Positions 35,749-45,450 of a DNA stretch of 64,000 bases are shown here, piece after piece. Origin of the DNA: RYN-230 sp963713815 (GTDB lineage Bacteria > Actinomycetota > Actinomycetes > Streptosporangiales > Streptosporangiaceae). Location: NCBI GenBank assembly GCA_963713815.1, contig CAVQNH010000042.1, positions 248,001-312,000 of the forward strand. The letters run 5' to 3'. The position numbers and the translations under genes were made by a program. The notes beneath the pieces are model-generated. The model was not told where the DNA came from and did no database searches. It saw nothing but the letters and a program-made list of their open reading frames with translations. Positions within the stretch are counted from its first letter, which is position 1. Each line of letters opens with the position of its first letter.

Positions 35749-36760
35749 ATGGGTGCTGTGATCCAGGGGGTACCTCGATTGGATGAGCCACGCGGCACGG
35801 CGGTGGCTTCTCCGTCCGCGGAGGCCATCGGGTCGGCTGCGGCTGCCCAGGCCTCGGGCGAGAACTTCCCGGTGGCGCTGCGGCTGCTGCCGGGCCGGTA
35901 CCGGCGGCGCCTGGAGGCGGTCTACGGGTTCGCCCGGGCCGTGGACGACATGGGCGATGAGGCCCCTCCTGACGAAAGATCCCAACTCCTGGACGAGCTG
36001 GAAGCCGACCTCGGTCGGCTTTACCAGTTCCAGGACCCGGCCCTGCGGGAGGCGCCCGCCCTGGCCAGCCCCGCCCAGGACGGCCCCGTCCAGGACAGCC
36101 CCGTCCGGGATGGCACGCCCGCCGCCCGGCCCGCCCGGGGACGGGCCCCGGATCGGGGTGGTCCGCGCGCTGGCCGCGGTGGTGGGGGAGTGCGGCGTCC
36201 CGCAGCAGGTGTTCGCGGACCTGATCCGGGCCAACCGGCAGGACCAGGTGGTTACCCGCTACCCGGCCTTCAGCGACCTGGCCGGCTACTGCGAGCTGTC
36301 GGCCAACCCGGTGGGCCGGATCGTCCTGTACGTCTTCGGGGCGGCCACCCCCGAGCGGATGATCCTCTCCGACCGGGTCTGCACCGCGCTGCAGCTCGCC
36401 GAGCACTGGCAGGACGTGGCGGAGGACTACCAGGCGGGCCGCATCTACCTGCCGGCCGAGGACATGGAGCGGTTCGGCTGCGCCGAGAGCGACCTCGCCG
36501 CCCCGTCGGCCGGGCCGCACCTGCGGGCCCTGATGGCGTTCGAGGTGGAGCGGGCGGGCCGGCTTCTGGACGAAGGCGCCCCGCTGGTGGGGAATTTGCA
36601 CGGATCTGCCCGGGTTGCCGTGGCCGGTTACGTCGCGGGCGGCCGGGCCGCCCTGGCCGCCATCACGGCGGCCGGACATGATGTGCTGCGCGCTACCCAC
36701 AAGCCGCGCCGCGGCCGGCTCGCCAGGGAGATGTTGAGGGCTTATGCAGCTGGGAGGTGA
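35749..36760 (+). pseudogene. hpnC: Squalene synthase component HpnC, one frameshift
   Basis: Trans-isoprenyl diphosphate synthase-fold protein of the three-enzyme route to squalene (HpnC converts presqualene diphosphate to hydroxysqualene). The first Asp motif AVDDMGDEA reads from the ATG at 35749. The second, WQDVAEDYQAGRIYLP, lies in another frame, so an indel must sit between about 36100 and 36150, in a repeat-rich CCCGTC/CCCGCCCGGGG stretch. Rejoined length is about 336 aa, normal for the family. Since the rest of the operon is intact, a sequence error seems likelier than true loss. The stop is 4 bp before the hpnD start. Confidence 0.87.
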
Positions 36761-36764
36761 TGCG

Positions 36765-37718
36765 ATGGACGTGGCGGCGGCCTACCGGCACTGTGAGGAG
36801 ATCACCTGGTCTCAGGCGCGCAACTTCTCCTATGGCATCCGGCTGCTGCCCCCGGACAAGCGGCGGGCCCTGGCGGCCGTCTACGCGTTCGCCCGCCGTA
36901 TCGACGACATTGGTGACGGCACCATGCTCGCGGCTGACAAGCTCGCCGCCCTGGCCGCGGCCCGGGCCAGCATCATGGCGGTGGCGGGCGGAAGCGCCCC
37001 CGCCACCCTGGGCACCCCGGGCCCGGAAGCGGCCGGGGCCGGCGATCCCGTGCTCGTGGCCCTCGACGACGCGGGCCGGCGGTTCCCCATCCCGCTGGAG
37101 GCGTTCGGCGAGCTGATCGACGGGTGCGAAGCTGACGTGCGGGGCACCAGCTACACGACGTTCGAGGACCTGCGGGTCTACTGCCGCTGCGTGGCCGGCT
37201 CCATCGGGCGGCTGTCCCTGGGGGTGTTCGGGACCCGCGATGTGGCCACGGCCGCCCCGCTGGCCGACGCGCTCGGCGTGGCGCTCCAGCTCACCAACAT
37301 CCTGCGCGACATCCGCGAGGACTACCGGGACGGGCGGATCTACCTGCCCGACGAGGACTTCAAGCGGTTCGGCACCGAGCTGCGCCCCGACGGCTCCGGC
37401 TGGCCGGCCGCCGACCCGAAGCTCGTGGACCTCGTGGTCTTCGAGACGGAGCGGGCCCGTGACTGGTACGCACGCGGGCTGCGGCTGATGCCGATGCTGG
37501 ACCGGCGCAGCGCGGCGTGCACCGGCGCCATGGCCGGGATCTACTACCGCCTGCTGCAGAGCATCGCCGCCGCCCCGGAGCTCGTGCTGCAGCGCCGGGT
37601 CTCCCTTTCGCCCGGCCAGAAGGCCATGGTGGCGGTCAGGTCACTGGCCGGCGCCGCGCTGCGGTCCGGGCGCGCGGGGCCGTCCCAGCCCACGACGACC
37701 GCGGGAGCGCCCCGATGA
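36765..37718 (+). CDS. hpnD: Presqualene diphosphate synthase HpnD
   Basis: 317 aa; condenses two farnesyl diphosphates to presqualene diphosphate. Both Asp-rich motifs are present: RRIDDIGDG near residue 45 and NILRDIREDYRDGRIYLP near 180. The ATG at 36765 has GGGAGG eight bases before it. It overlaps hpnE by ATGA, so translation is coupled. A short Ala/Gly/Pro-rich insert (residues 72-95) separates helices after the first motif. Confidence 0.95.
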   Translation: MDVAAAYRHCEEITWSQARNFSYGIRLLPPDKRRALAAVYAFARRIDDIGDGTMLAADKLAALAAARASIMAVAGGSAPATLGTPGPEAAGAGDPVLVALDDAGRRFPIPLEAFGELIDGCEADVRGTSYTTFEDLRVYCRCVAGSIGRLSLGVFGTRDVATAAPLADALGVALQLTNILRDIREDYRDGRIYLPDEDFKRFGTELRPDGSGWPAADPKLVDLVVFETERARDWYARGLRLMPMLDRRSAACTGAMAGIYYRLLQSIAAAPELVLQRRVSLSPGQKAMVAVRSLAGAALRSGRAGPSQPTTTAGAPR

Positions 37719-39259
37719 GCCCCGAGCCGCACAGCGCGGTCCCGGCGCGCCCCGGCCAGTCGGGTGCCGGCCAGCCCACTGCCGGCCAGCCCGCTGCCGG
37801 CCAGTCGAGTCCCGGCCAGTCGAGGGCCGGCCAGGACCGGGGCGGGCGCCATGTGGTGGTGGTCGGTGGCGGGCTGGCCGGGATCACCGCCGCGATCGCG
37901 CTGCGCGAGGCGGGCAGCCGGGTCACGCTGCTCGAGTCCCGGCCCCGGCTGGGCGGGGCGACCTGCTCGTTCACCCGCGGCGGCCTGGTGGTCGACAACG
38001 GCCAGCATGTGTTCCTTGGCTGCTGCACCGCCTACCGCGAGCTGATCGACCGGCTGGGGATGACCGGGTCGGTGTCCCTCCAGGACCGCTTCGATGTCAT
38101 GGTGCTGGGCCCGCACGGCCAGGCCCGGCTGCGCCGCACCCGGCTACCCGGCCCGCTGCACATGGGCCAGGCGCTGGTTACCTACCCCCTGCTCTCGCCC
38201 GCTGAGCGGCTCCGGGTCACCCGGGCCGCCCTGGCCATGCGGTTCCTCGACCCCTCCCGGCCCGGCCTCGACGCGCAGCGCCTGGGTGACTGGCTGGCCG
38301 CCCGGGGGCAGAGCGAGCGTGCCCGGCGGGTGCTCTGGGACCTGTTCACCGTGTCCGCGCTGAACGTGGCGGGGGACGACGCCAACCTGTCCCTGGCGGC
38401 CACGGTGGTGCGCACCGCGCTGCTCGGGGCCCGCGATGCGGCGGATATCGGCACGCCAGCCGTCCCGCTCGGCGACCTGCACGGCCAGGCCGCCGCGCGG
38501 CTGCTGGACCAGCTCGGCGCGAGCGTGCGGCTCGGGGCGAAGGTGACCTCGGTCCAGCCCCGGCCGGGCGGCGGTTTCCAGGTGCAGCTGGCCGACCGCG
38601 GGGTGAGCGATGCCGCGCTCACCGCGGACATCGCCGCGGCGGACGGGGTGGTCCTGGCCGTGCCGCCGGAGGCCGCGGCCCGGCTGCTCCCGGAGGGTGC
38701 CGCGGCTCCCGGCCCGGGCCCGGAGCGGTGGCGCGAGCTGGGCGCTTCCCCGATCGTCAACGTGCACGTCCTGTACGACCGGCGGGTGACCCGGCTGCCG
38801 TTCGCGGCCGCGGTGGACTCGCCCGTGCAGTGGGTCTTCGACCGCACCGGGCCCTCGGGGCTGGCCGCCGGGCAGTACCTGGCCGTCTCCGTGTCGGCCG
38901 CGGATGACGTCGTGGACACGCCTGCGGCCCAGTTGCGGGAGCAGTTCGTGCCCGCGCTGGAGGAGATCTTCCCCGCCGCGCGTGACGCGCGGATCACTGA
39001 CTTCTTCGTCACCAGGGAACGCCGGGCCACCTTCCGGCAGGAGCCCGGCTGTGGCGAGAAGCGGCCGGGAGCCACGACCAGGCTGGCTGGCCTGGTGCTC
39101 GCGGGCGCGTGGACCAATACCGGGTGGCCCGACACGATGGAGGGTGCCGTGCGAAGCGGACTGTCCGCAGCGCGTGAGCTGCGACGCGATATCAACCAAT
39201 CACGCCGCGAGGCTCCTGTGGCCGCGCGGGCGGCCGAGGTCGCCGGGGCCACGTCGTGA
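37715..39259 (+). CDS. hpnE: Hydroxysqualene dehydroxylase HpnE (FAD)
   Basis: 514 aa FAD-dependent amine-oxidase-fold enzyme that reduces hydroxysqualene to squalene. The dinucleotide motif VVVVGGGLAGITAAIALREAG begins near residue 47. The C-terminal FAD motif (LVLAGAWTNTGWPDTMEGAV) is intact. The first 45 residues are an unusual Gly-Gln-Pro/Ser repeat encoded by 15-bp units at 37750-37840, absent from the family core. It overlaps hpnD and the following synthase gene by 4 bp each. Confidence 0.93.
   Translation: MSPEPHSAVPARPGQSGAGQPTAGQPAAGQSSPGQSRAGQDRGGRHVVVVGGGLAGITAAIALREAGSRVTLLESRPRLGGATCSFTRGGLVVDNGQHVFLGCCTAYRELIDRLGMTGSVSLQDRFDVMVLGPHGQARLRRTRLPGPLHMGQALVTYPLLSPAERLRVTRAALAMRFLDPSRPGLDAQRLGDWLAARGQSERARRVLWDLFTVSALNVAGDDANLSLAATVVRTALLGARDAADIGTPAVPLGDLHGQAAARLLDQLGASVRLGAKVTSVQPRPGGGFQVQLADRGVSDAALTADIAAADGVVLAVPPEAAARLLPEGAAAPGPGPERWRELGASPIVNVHVLYDRRVTRLPFAAAVDSPVQWVFDRTGPSGLAAGQYLAVSVSAADDVVDTPAAQLREQFVPALEEIFPAARDARITDFFVTRERRATFRQEPGCGEKRPGATTRLAGLVLAGAWTNTGWPDTMEGAVRSGLSAARELRRDINQSRREAPVAARAAEVAGATS
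37750..37840 (+). repeat. 15-bp coding repeat at the start of hpnE
   Basis: Six imperfect units with the core GCCGGCCAGTCGAGTCC keep the frame and encode (P/A)GQ(S/P)(A/T/S) repeats before the FAD-binding motif. Confidence 0.8.
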
Positions 39260-40251
39260 CCGCCGTGATGCCCGCGGGCGTGGAGACCGCCCGCGATCTC
39301 GTCGGCCCGGCGATCGCCGCGGCGGTGGACCGGCTCAGCCCGGAAGTCCGCACCGTCGCCGCCTATCACCTGGGGCTGGACGGCAGCGGGGCGGGCAAGG
39401 CGCTGCGCCCGGCGCTGGCGCTGCTCTCGGCGAGGGCGGCCGGGGCGTCGCCGGAGCGCGGCGTGCCCGCCGCGGTCGCGGTGGAGCTCGTGCACAACTT
39501 CTCGCTGCTGCACGACGACATCATGGACGGCGACACCGAGCGCAGGCACCGGCCGACCGCCTGGACCGTGCACGGCGTCGGGGCGGCCATCCTGGCCGGC
39601 GACGCGCTGCTCGCGCTGGCCCAGGACATCCTGCTGGAGGACACCGCCGCCCAGGGCATCTGGGCCGCGCGCTGCCTGTCCGCCGCGGTCCTCCGGCTGA
39701 TCGCGGGGCAGGGCGCCGACCTGGCGTTCGAGCAGCGCAACGACGTGAACCTGCCCGAGTGCCTGACCATGGCCGGCGACAAGACGGCCGCGCTGATGGC
39801 CTGCGCGTGCAGCATCGGGGCTATCCACGTCGGCGCTGCGCCCGGGCTGGCCATGGGCCTGGCTGGCTTCGGCGCCCACGCTGGGCTGGCCTTCCAGCTG
39901 ACCGACGACCTGCTCGGCATCTGGGGTGCGCCCGAGGTGACCGGCAAGCCGGTCCGCGCGGACCTGCGGGCGAGGAAGAAGTCACTGCCCGTGGTGGCCG
40001 CCCTGGACAGTGGCTCCCCGGCCGGGGAGGAACTGGCCGGGCTGCTGGCCAGGACCGAGCCGCTGAGCGAGGAAGACCTGCTCCGGGCGGCACGCCTCGT
40101 CGAGGAGGCGGGCGGCAAGGACTGGACCGAGAACGAGGCCGCGGCGCAGCTGGCCGCGGCTGAGAAGTGCCTGACCGAGACCGGCATGCCCGACGAAGTG
40201 CGTGCCGAGTTCGCGGGGATCGCTGAGTTCATCACGGCGCGCCAATGGTGA
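39256..40251 (+). CDS. Polyprenyl diphosphate synthase (FPP/GGPP type)
   Basis: 331 aa class I prenyltransferase supplying the allylic diphosphate (probably farnesyl diphosphate) for squalene synthesis. The first motif LLHDDIMDGD near residue 95 and the second QLTDDLLGIWG near 215 are intact. It begins with GTG overlapping the hpnE stop. A 234-bp gap follows before shc; an internal promoter there is possible (TTGACA at 40350), but no clear -10 box was seen. Confidence 0.93.
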   Translation: MTAVMPAGVETARDLVGPAIAAAVDRLSPEVRTVAAYHLGLDGSGAGKALRPALALLSARAAGASPERGVPAAVAVELVHNFSLLHDDIMDGDTERRHRPTAWTVHGVGAAILAGDALLALAQDILLEDTAAQGIWAARCLSAAVLRLIAGQGADLAFEQRNDVNLPECLTMAGDKTAALMACACSIGAIHVGAAPGLAMGLAGFGAHAGLAFQLTDDLLGIWGAPEVTGKPVRADLRARKKSLPVVAALDSGSPAGEELAGLLARTEPLSEEDLLRAARLVEEAGGKDWTENEAAAQLAAAEKCLTETGMPDEVRAEFAGIAEFITARQW

Positions 40252-40485
40252 GCGGTCCTGTGATCAGGCGTCGGCTGACGGGACGCCTGTGATGACGACT
40301 GTGCCCACTGGTGAGCCGTGAGGTCGCGGTGATCAGAGATTGACAGGTTGACCGCTGGTGCGGGCCCTCAGAGCTGAGGACCCGGCGGTGCTTACGGCGG
40401 TCAGCGCCGACTCAAGGCCGCGCTCTGGTGTGGCTGCTGAGTCAGGTGCTGATGCGGAGCAGTGTGGTGAAGGCGAGGCGAGACG

Positions 40486-42441
40486 ATGACAGTGACGCAC
40501 GCGCGATCTGGCGGTCCCTCAGCGCTCTCGGGCGCGGAGGCCGCGCTGGCCCGCGCCCGCGACCACTTGCTCGGCCTCCAGCACGAGCAGGGCTGGTGGC
40601 AGGGGGAGCTGGAGACCAACGTCACGATGGACGCTGAGGATCTCCTGCTCCGGGAGTTCCTGGGCATCCGCACCGAGGAGGAGACCGCGGCCGCTGGCCG
40701 GTGGATCGCCTCCCAGCAGCGTGCCGACGGGACGTGGGCCAACTATTTCGGCGGCCCGGGAGACCTGTCCACGACCGTCGAGGCCTACGTCGCCCTGCGG
40801 CTGGCCGGGCACCTGCCCGGCGCGCCGCACATGGCCAGGGCAGCCGAGTGGATCAACGCCCGGGGCGGGATCCGGGCCACCCGGGTGTTCACCAGGATCT
40901 GGCTCGCGCTGTTCGGCCAGTGGTCCTGGGATGACCTGCCGGTGATGCCTCCCGAAATGGTGTACCTGCCGGCCTGGTTCCCGCTTAATGTGTACGACTG
41001 GGCCTGCTGGGCGCGGCAGACGATCGTGCCGCTGACCGTGGTGGGCTCGCTCCGGCCGGTCCGGTCCCTCCCCTTCGGCCTGGACGAGATCCGGGCGCCT
41101 GGCCACGATGGGCCAGGTGACCGGGCCCGCAAGTCGGCCCAGGCCGCGGACCGGACCGGTTGGGATCTCGCCTTCGGCGGGCTGGACCGGATGCTGCACG
41201 TGCTCGAGCGGCACGGCCACCGGACCCGGCCGGTGCGGGCGATGCGGCGCGCCGCGCTGCGCCGCTGCGCGGACTGGATCATCGCCCGGCAGGAGCAGGA
41301 TGGCTGCTGGGGAGGGATCCAGCCGCCCTGGGTGTACTCACTGATCGCCCTGCACCTGCTCGGCTACGGGCTCAACCACCCGGTGATCAAGCGCGGCCTG
41401 GCCGGGCTGGACCGGTTCACCATCTACGAAGACACCCCCGACGGCCCGATCCGCAGGCTCGAGGCCTGCCAGTCACCGGTGTGGGACACCGTGCTGGCCG
41501 TCGTCGCGCTGGCCGACGCCGGGCTGCCGCCCGACCACCCCGCGATGACCAGGGCGGCTGACTGGCTGCTCGACGAGGAAATACCCGGCCCGGGTGACTG
41601 GCAGGTGCGCCGGCCCTGGCTGGAGCCGGGCGGCTGGGCGTTCGAGTTCGACAACGACGGCTACCCCGACATCGACGACACCGCGGAGGCCGTGCTGGCC
41701 CTCCGCCGCACCGCGCAGGGGGAGGTCCAGGGTGGGCAGCCCCGCCACCCCGCCATCGGCCGCGGGCTGCGCTGGATCACCGGCATGCAGTCCGCCGACG
41801 GCGGGTGGGGCGCGTTCGACGCCGACAACACCTCCACGCTGGTGACCAAGCTGCCGTTCTGTGACTTCGGGGCGGTCATCGACCCGCCGTCGGCCGACGT
41901 GACCGCGCACGTGGTCGAGGCGCTGGCCGCGGAGGGCCTGGCGGGCAGCCGGGCCGCCCGCCGGGGCGTGGTCTGGCTGCTGCGGGCCCAGGAGGAGGAC
42001 GGTTCCTGGTTCGGCCGCTGGGGCGCCAACTACGTGTACGGCACCGGCGCCGTGGTGCCCGCCCTGATCGCGGCGGGGGTGCCGCCGTCCAAGCCGGTCA
42101 TCCGCCGCGCGGTCCGCTGGCTGGAATCCCGCCAGAACCCGGACGGCGGCTGGGGCGAGGACATGCGTTCCTACGACGACCCGCAGCTGGCCGGGCACGG
42201 CACATCCACCGCGTCCCAGACCGCGTGGGCGCTGCTGGCCCTGCTCGCGGCGGGTCCGCCGGGCCCGGCCGCGGAGGCGGGGGTGCGCTGGCTCGCCGAG
42301 CACCAGCGCGCGGACGGCACCTGGGATGAGCCGCAGTACACCGGGACGGGCTTCCCCGGCGACTTCTACATCAACTACCACCTGTACCGGCTGGTCTTCC
42401 CGGTGTCCGCGCTGGGCCGCTACCTGGGGGCCCGGCCATGA
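40486..42441 (+). CDS. shc: Squalene-hopene cyclase
   Basis: 651 aa class II triterpene cyclase, monotopic membrane enzyme turning squalene into hopene/hopanol. The protonating motif is at residues 395-398 (DIDD within YPDIDDTAEAV). Several QW motifs are visible (QRADGTWANYFGG, QSADGGWGAFD, QNPDGGWGED, QRADGTWDEPQ). The product controls membrane order. The gene overlaps the next one by ATGA. Confidence 0.97.
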   Translation: MTVTHARSGGPSALSGAEAALARARDHLLGLQHEQGWWQGELETNVTMDAEDLLLREFLGIRTEEETAAAGRWIASQQRADGTWANYFGGPGDLSTTVEAYVALRLAGHLPGAPHMARAAEWINARGGIRATRVFTRIWLALFGQWSWDDLPVMPPEMVYLPAWFPLNVYDWACWARQTIVPLTVVGSLRPVRSLPFGLDEIRAPGHDGPGDRARKSAQAADRTGWDLAFGGLDRMLHVLERHGHRTRPVRAMRRAALRRCADWIIARQEQDGCWGGIQPPWVYSLIALHLLGYGLNHPVIKRGLAGLDRFTIYEDTPDGPIRRLEACQSPVWDTVLAVVALADAGLPPDHPAMTRAADWLLDEEIPGPGDWQVRRPWLEPGGWAFEFDNDGYPDIDDTAEAVLALRRTAQGEVQGGQPRHPAIGRGLRWITGMQSADGGWGAFDADNTSTLVTKLPFCDFGAVIDPPSADVTAHVVEALAAEGLAGSRAARRGVVWLLRAQEEDGSWFGRWGANYVYGTGAVVPALIAAGVPPSKPVIRRAVRWLESRQNPDGGWGEDMRSYDDPQLAGHGTSTASQTAWALLALLAAGPPGPAAEAGVRWLAEHQRADGTWDEPQYTGTGFPGDFYINYHLYRLVFPVSALGRYLGARP

Positions 42442-44066
42442 CCCGGCTCCAGGCGGCCAGCGTGCGGGTGCGCCGCAGCCCGGTGACCGGGTCCGGGCTG
42501 CTGGTCTGCGCCCCGCTGCGGCTGGAGGCCAGGGCGATCCGGCGCGGACTGCGCGATGCAGCCCAGGCCAGTGCAGCCCAGGCCAGTGCGGGCCAGGCCA
42601 GCGCGGCCCAGGCCGGCGCGGCCCAGGTCGGCGCGGGCCAGGTCGTGGCGACCGGCTACGGGCCGCGCCGGGCCAGCGCCCAGGCGGCCACACTGCGCCA
42701 CCAGCCGTTCGCGGCCCTGGCCGTGGCCGGCACGGGCGCCGGGCTGGCCGCCGACCTGCGCCCCGGCGACCTGGTGGTCGCGAGCGAGGTCAGTGACGGT
42801 CACAACGTCATCCCCTGCGCCTCGGCGATCCTGCTGGCGGGCGAGCTGCGCCGGGCGGGGCTGCGGGTCCGGGTCGGCCGGGTCGTCACCGTGGACCATC
42901 TGGTCCGTGGCGCCGAGCGGGAACGACTGGCCGCGACCGGGGCCCTCGTTGCGGATATGGAGTCGGCGGTGCTGGCCGGCGCGGCGGACGGCAGGCCGCT
43001 GGCGGTGGTCCGGGCCGTCTCCGATACGCCAGACCGTCCCCTGGTCAGCCCCGGGGCGCTGGGCGGCGGGCTGGCCGCGCTGCGGTCGCTGCGGGCCGCC
43101 GGGCCCGCGCTGGCCCGGTGGGCCGCGGCCGTGGGGCAGCGGCAGGTGCTGCTGGCCGGGCCGCGCTCCTTCTGCGCCGGGGTGGAGCGGGCCATCGAGA
43201 TCGTGGAGCGGGCCCTCGACCAGCAGGGGCCGCCGGTCTACGTGCGCAAGCAGATCGTGCACAACTCCCACGTGGTGGCCGGGCTCGAGGAGCGCGGGGC
43301 GATCTTCGTGGACGAGCTCAGCGAGGTGCCGGACGGCGCCTGCGTGGTGTTCTCCGCGCATGGCGTGTCCCCGGCGGTCCGCTCCGAGGCCGACCGCCGC
43401 GGGCTCACCACGGTAGACGCCACCTGCCCGCTCGTGGCCAAGGTGCACGCCGAGGCACGCCGGTTCGCCTCGGACGGCTACCTGGTCGCGCTGATCGGGC
43501 ACGAGGGGCACGAGGAGGTCGAGGGCACCCTCGGCGAGGCGCCGGACTCGGTGGCCCTGGTCCAGACGGCGGAGGATGTCGGCGCGCTCCAGCCGCCGGA
43601 CCCGGGCAAGGTGGCCTACCTCATGCAGACCACGCTGGCCGCCGACGAGGCAGCGGACATCGCCGAGGCGCTGCGCGACCGCTTCCCCGCCGCCCGCGCG
43701 CCGGGCAGCGACGACATCTGCTACGCGACCACCAACCGGCAGCGCGCGGCCCGCGTCGTGGCCGCCGACTCCGACCTGGTGCTGGTGGCCGGGTCGGCGA
43801 ACTCATCGAACTCTGTGCGGCTGGTGGAGACCGCGCAGCGGGCGGGCACCACCGCCTACCTGATCGACGGCCCGTCCGACATCGAGCTGAGCTGGCTGGC
43901 GGGGGTGTCCACGATCGGCCTGACCGCGGGCGCGTCCGCGCCCCCGGCGGTCGTGCAGGACATCATCACCGCTCTGACGGGCCTCGGCACCGTCGAGGTC
44001 AGCGAGCGTGTGATCACTACTGAGAACATCCGATTCAGCCTGCCCAAGGAGGTTAGGCAGTCATGA
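42438..44066 (+). CDS. ispH: HpnG nucleosidase/phosphorylase fused to IspH reductase
   Basis: 542 aa fusion. Residues 1-230 are HpnG-like (LLVCAPLRLEARAI, VAGTGAG, VADMESAVLA), the enzyme that removes adenine from adenosylhopane. Residues 235-540 are a complete 4-hydroxy-3-methylbut-2-enyl diphosphate reductase with Fe-S ligands Cys246, Cys330 and Cys428, plus GHEGHEEVEGT, QTTLAADE and the SSNS phosphate site. One protein therefore serves the start (IPP/DMAPP) and the end (hopanoid side chain) of the pathway. Residues 41-69 are an Ala/Gln repeat. No stop or ribosome site separates the halves. ATGA overlaps join it to shc and hpnH. Confidence 0.92.
   Translation: MTRLQAASVRVRRSPVTGSGLLVCAPLRLEARAIRRGLRDAAQASAAQASAGQASAAQAGAAQVGAGQVVATGYGPRRASAQAATLRHQPFAALAVAGTGAGLAADLRPGDLVVASEVSDGHNVIPCASAILLAGELRRAGLRVRVGRVVTVDHLVRGAERERLAATGALVADMESAVLAGAADGRPLAVVRAVSDTPDRPLVSPGALGGGLAALRSLRAAGPALARWAAAVGQRQVLLAGPRSFCAGVERAIEIVERALDQQGPPVYVRKQIVHNSHVVAGLEERGAIFVDELSEVPDGACVVFSAHGVSPAVRSEADRRGLTTVDATCPLVAKVHAEARRFASDGYLVALIGHEGHEEVEGTLGEAPDSVALVQTAEDVGALQPPDPGKVAYLMQTTLAADEAADIAEALRDRFPAARAPGSDDICYATTNRQRAARVVAADSDLVLVAGSANSSNSVRLVETAQRAGTTAYLIDGPSDIELSWLAGVSTIGLTAGASAPPAVVQDIITALTGLGTVEVSERVITTENIRFSLPKEVRQS
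42553..42645 (+). repeat. 15-bp coding repeat in the HpnG part of the fusion
   Basis: Six imperfect copies of GCAGCCCAGGCCAGT encode AAQAS/AGQAS/AAQAG. They extend a loop right after the first helix of the HpnG domain and keep the frame. Confidence 0.85.
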
Positions 44067-45067
44067 GCGTGTCCCTACGCCAGAGCATGCGCATCGGCTC
44101 GTACTTGATGCGCCAGAAGCTGACCAGGACCAAGAAGTTCCCGCTTCTGGTCGAGCTGGAGCCCTTGTTCGCGTGCAACCTGAAGTGCGCGGGCTGCGGG
44201 AAGATCCAGCAGCCGCACACCCTGCTCAAGCAGCGGATGCCGGTGGAGCAGGCCCTGGCCGCCATCGAGGAGTGCGGCGCCCCCATGGTGTCCATCGCCG
44301 GCGGTGAGCCGCTGATGCACCCGCAGATCCACGAGCTGGTCGCCGAGCTGGTCAAGCGGAAGAAGTTCGTCTTCCTGTGCACCAACGCGCTGCTCCTGCC
44401 CAAGAAGATCGACAAGTTCAAGCCGTCGCCGTACTTCGCCTGGGTGGTGCACATCGACGGGCTGCGCGAGCGGCACGACGAGTCGGTCTGCAAGGACGGC
44501 GTGTTCGACGACGCGGTCGCGGCGATCAAGGAGGCGAAGCAGCGGGGGTTCAAGGTCAACACGAACACCACCGTCTTCAACACCGACACCCCGCAGACCG
44601 TCATCGACGTGCTCAACTACCTCAACGACGACCTGGGCATCGACGAGATGCAGATCTCGCCCGCCTACGCCTACGAGAAGGCCCCTGACCAGGATCACTT
44701 CCTCGGCGTCACCGAGACCCGGGAACTGTTCCACAAGGCGTTCGACAACGGGAACCGGAAGCGCTGGCGCCTCAACCACACGCCGCTGTTCCTGGACTTC
44801 CTGGAGGGCAAGCAGGACTTCGGCTGCACCGCCTGGGGGATCCCGTCCTATTCGCTGCTGGGCTGGCAGAAGCCCTGCTACCTGATGGCCGACGGGTACG
44901 TGAAGACGTACAAGGAGCTGATCGAGACCACCGACTGGGACTCCTACGGCCGGGGCAAGGACCCGCGCTGCGCGAACTGCATGGCGCACTGCGGCTACGA
45001 GCCTTCGGCGGTGCTGGCCACGACGAACTCGCTGCGGGAGACGATCCGCGCCGCGCGCGGCAGTTAG
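44063..45067 (+). CDS. hpnH: Adenosylhopane synthase HpnH (radical SAM)
   Basis: 334 aa radical SAM enzyme that adds 5'-deoxyadenosine to diploptene, making adenosylhopane, the first extended C35 hopanoid. The [4Fe-4S] motif is Cys38-Cys42-Cys45 (CNLKCAGCGK), followed by SIAGGEPLMHP. C-terminal Cys residues (CANCMAHCGYEP) match the family. The AAGGAGG ribosome site lies inside the end of the fusion gene. It is the last gene of the operon; ispG and dxs, often downstream in Streptomyces, are absent. Confidence 0.96.
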   Translation: MSVSLRQSMRIGSYLMRQKLTRTKKFPLLVELEPLFACNLKCAGCGKIQQPHTLLKQRMPVEQALAAIEECGAPMVSIAGGEPLMHPQIHELVAELVKRKKFVFLCTNALLLPKKIDKFKPSPYFAWVVHIDGLRERHDESVCKDGVFDDAVAAIKEAKQRGFKVNTNTTVFNTDTPQTVIDVLNYLNDDLGIDEMQISPAYAYEKAPDQDHFLGVTETRELFHKAFDNGNRKRWRLNHTPLFLDFLEGKQDFGCTAWGIPSYSLLGWQKPCYLMADGYVKTYKELIETTDWDSYGRGKDPRCANCMAHCGYEPSAVLATTNSLRETIRAARGS

Positions 45068-45174
45068 CCCGGGCCGCGCGGCAGCCAATCGCCAATCGCC
45101 CTTGCCGCGCGCCCGTTAATCCCGCGCCGCGCGGCAGTTACCTGCCGCGCGGGGCGCGCAGCTATCCGGAGGTA

Positions 45175-45450
45175 ATGGCGGCCCCGTGGAGAGTCACGGG
45201 CGGGCTGGCCCGGCTGCGTGACGTCAGCGCCGGCCTCTCACCGCAGCAGTCCGCCACCCTCGGCGGCACCTACGCGTCCGCCTCGGTAATCCTCCGGCGC
45301 CTGACCCAGGTCAGGCGGCTGTGGGTCGTGGAGTGGACCACGCCCAAGCCGGTGCTGATCCTGCACGGCCTGGGTTTCACGCTGGTGCACCGCTGGGAGA
45401 TCAAGGGCCAGCTGTGGCTGCGGCTGTTCGTCGCGCGCAGCCGTCACTGA
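45175..45450 (+). CDS. Small basic protein of unknown function
   Basis: 91 aa. It starts at an ATG directly behind GGAGGTA, a strong but closely spaced ribosome site. The protein is Arg/Leu/Trp-rich without signal or helix hairpins. I recognise no family. The preceding 100 bp repeat the palindrome GCCGCGCGGC several times. It may be a real small gene or chance. Confidence 0.4.
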   Translation: MAAPWRVTGGLARLRDVSAGLSPQQSATLGGTYASASVILRRLTQVRRLWVVEWTTPKPVLILHGLGFTLVHRWEIKGQLWLRLFVARSRH

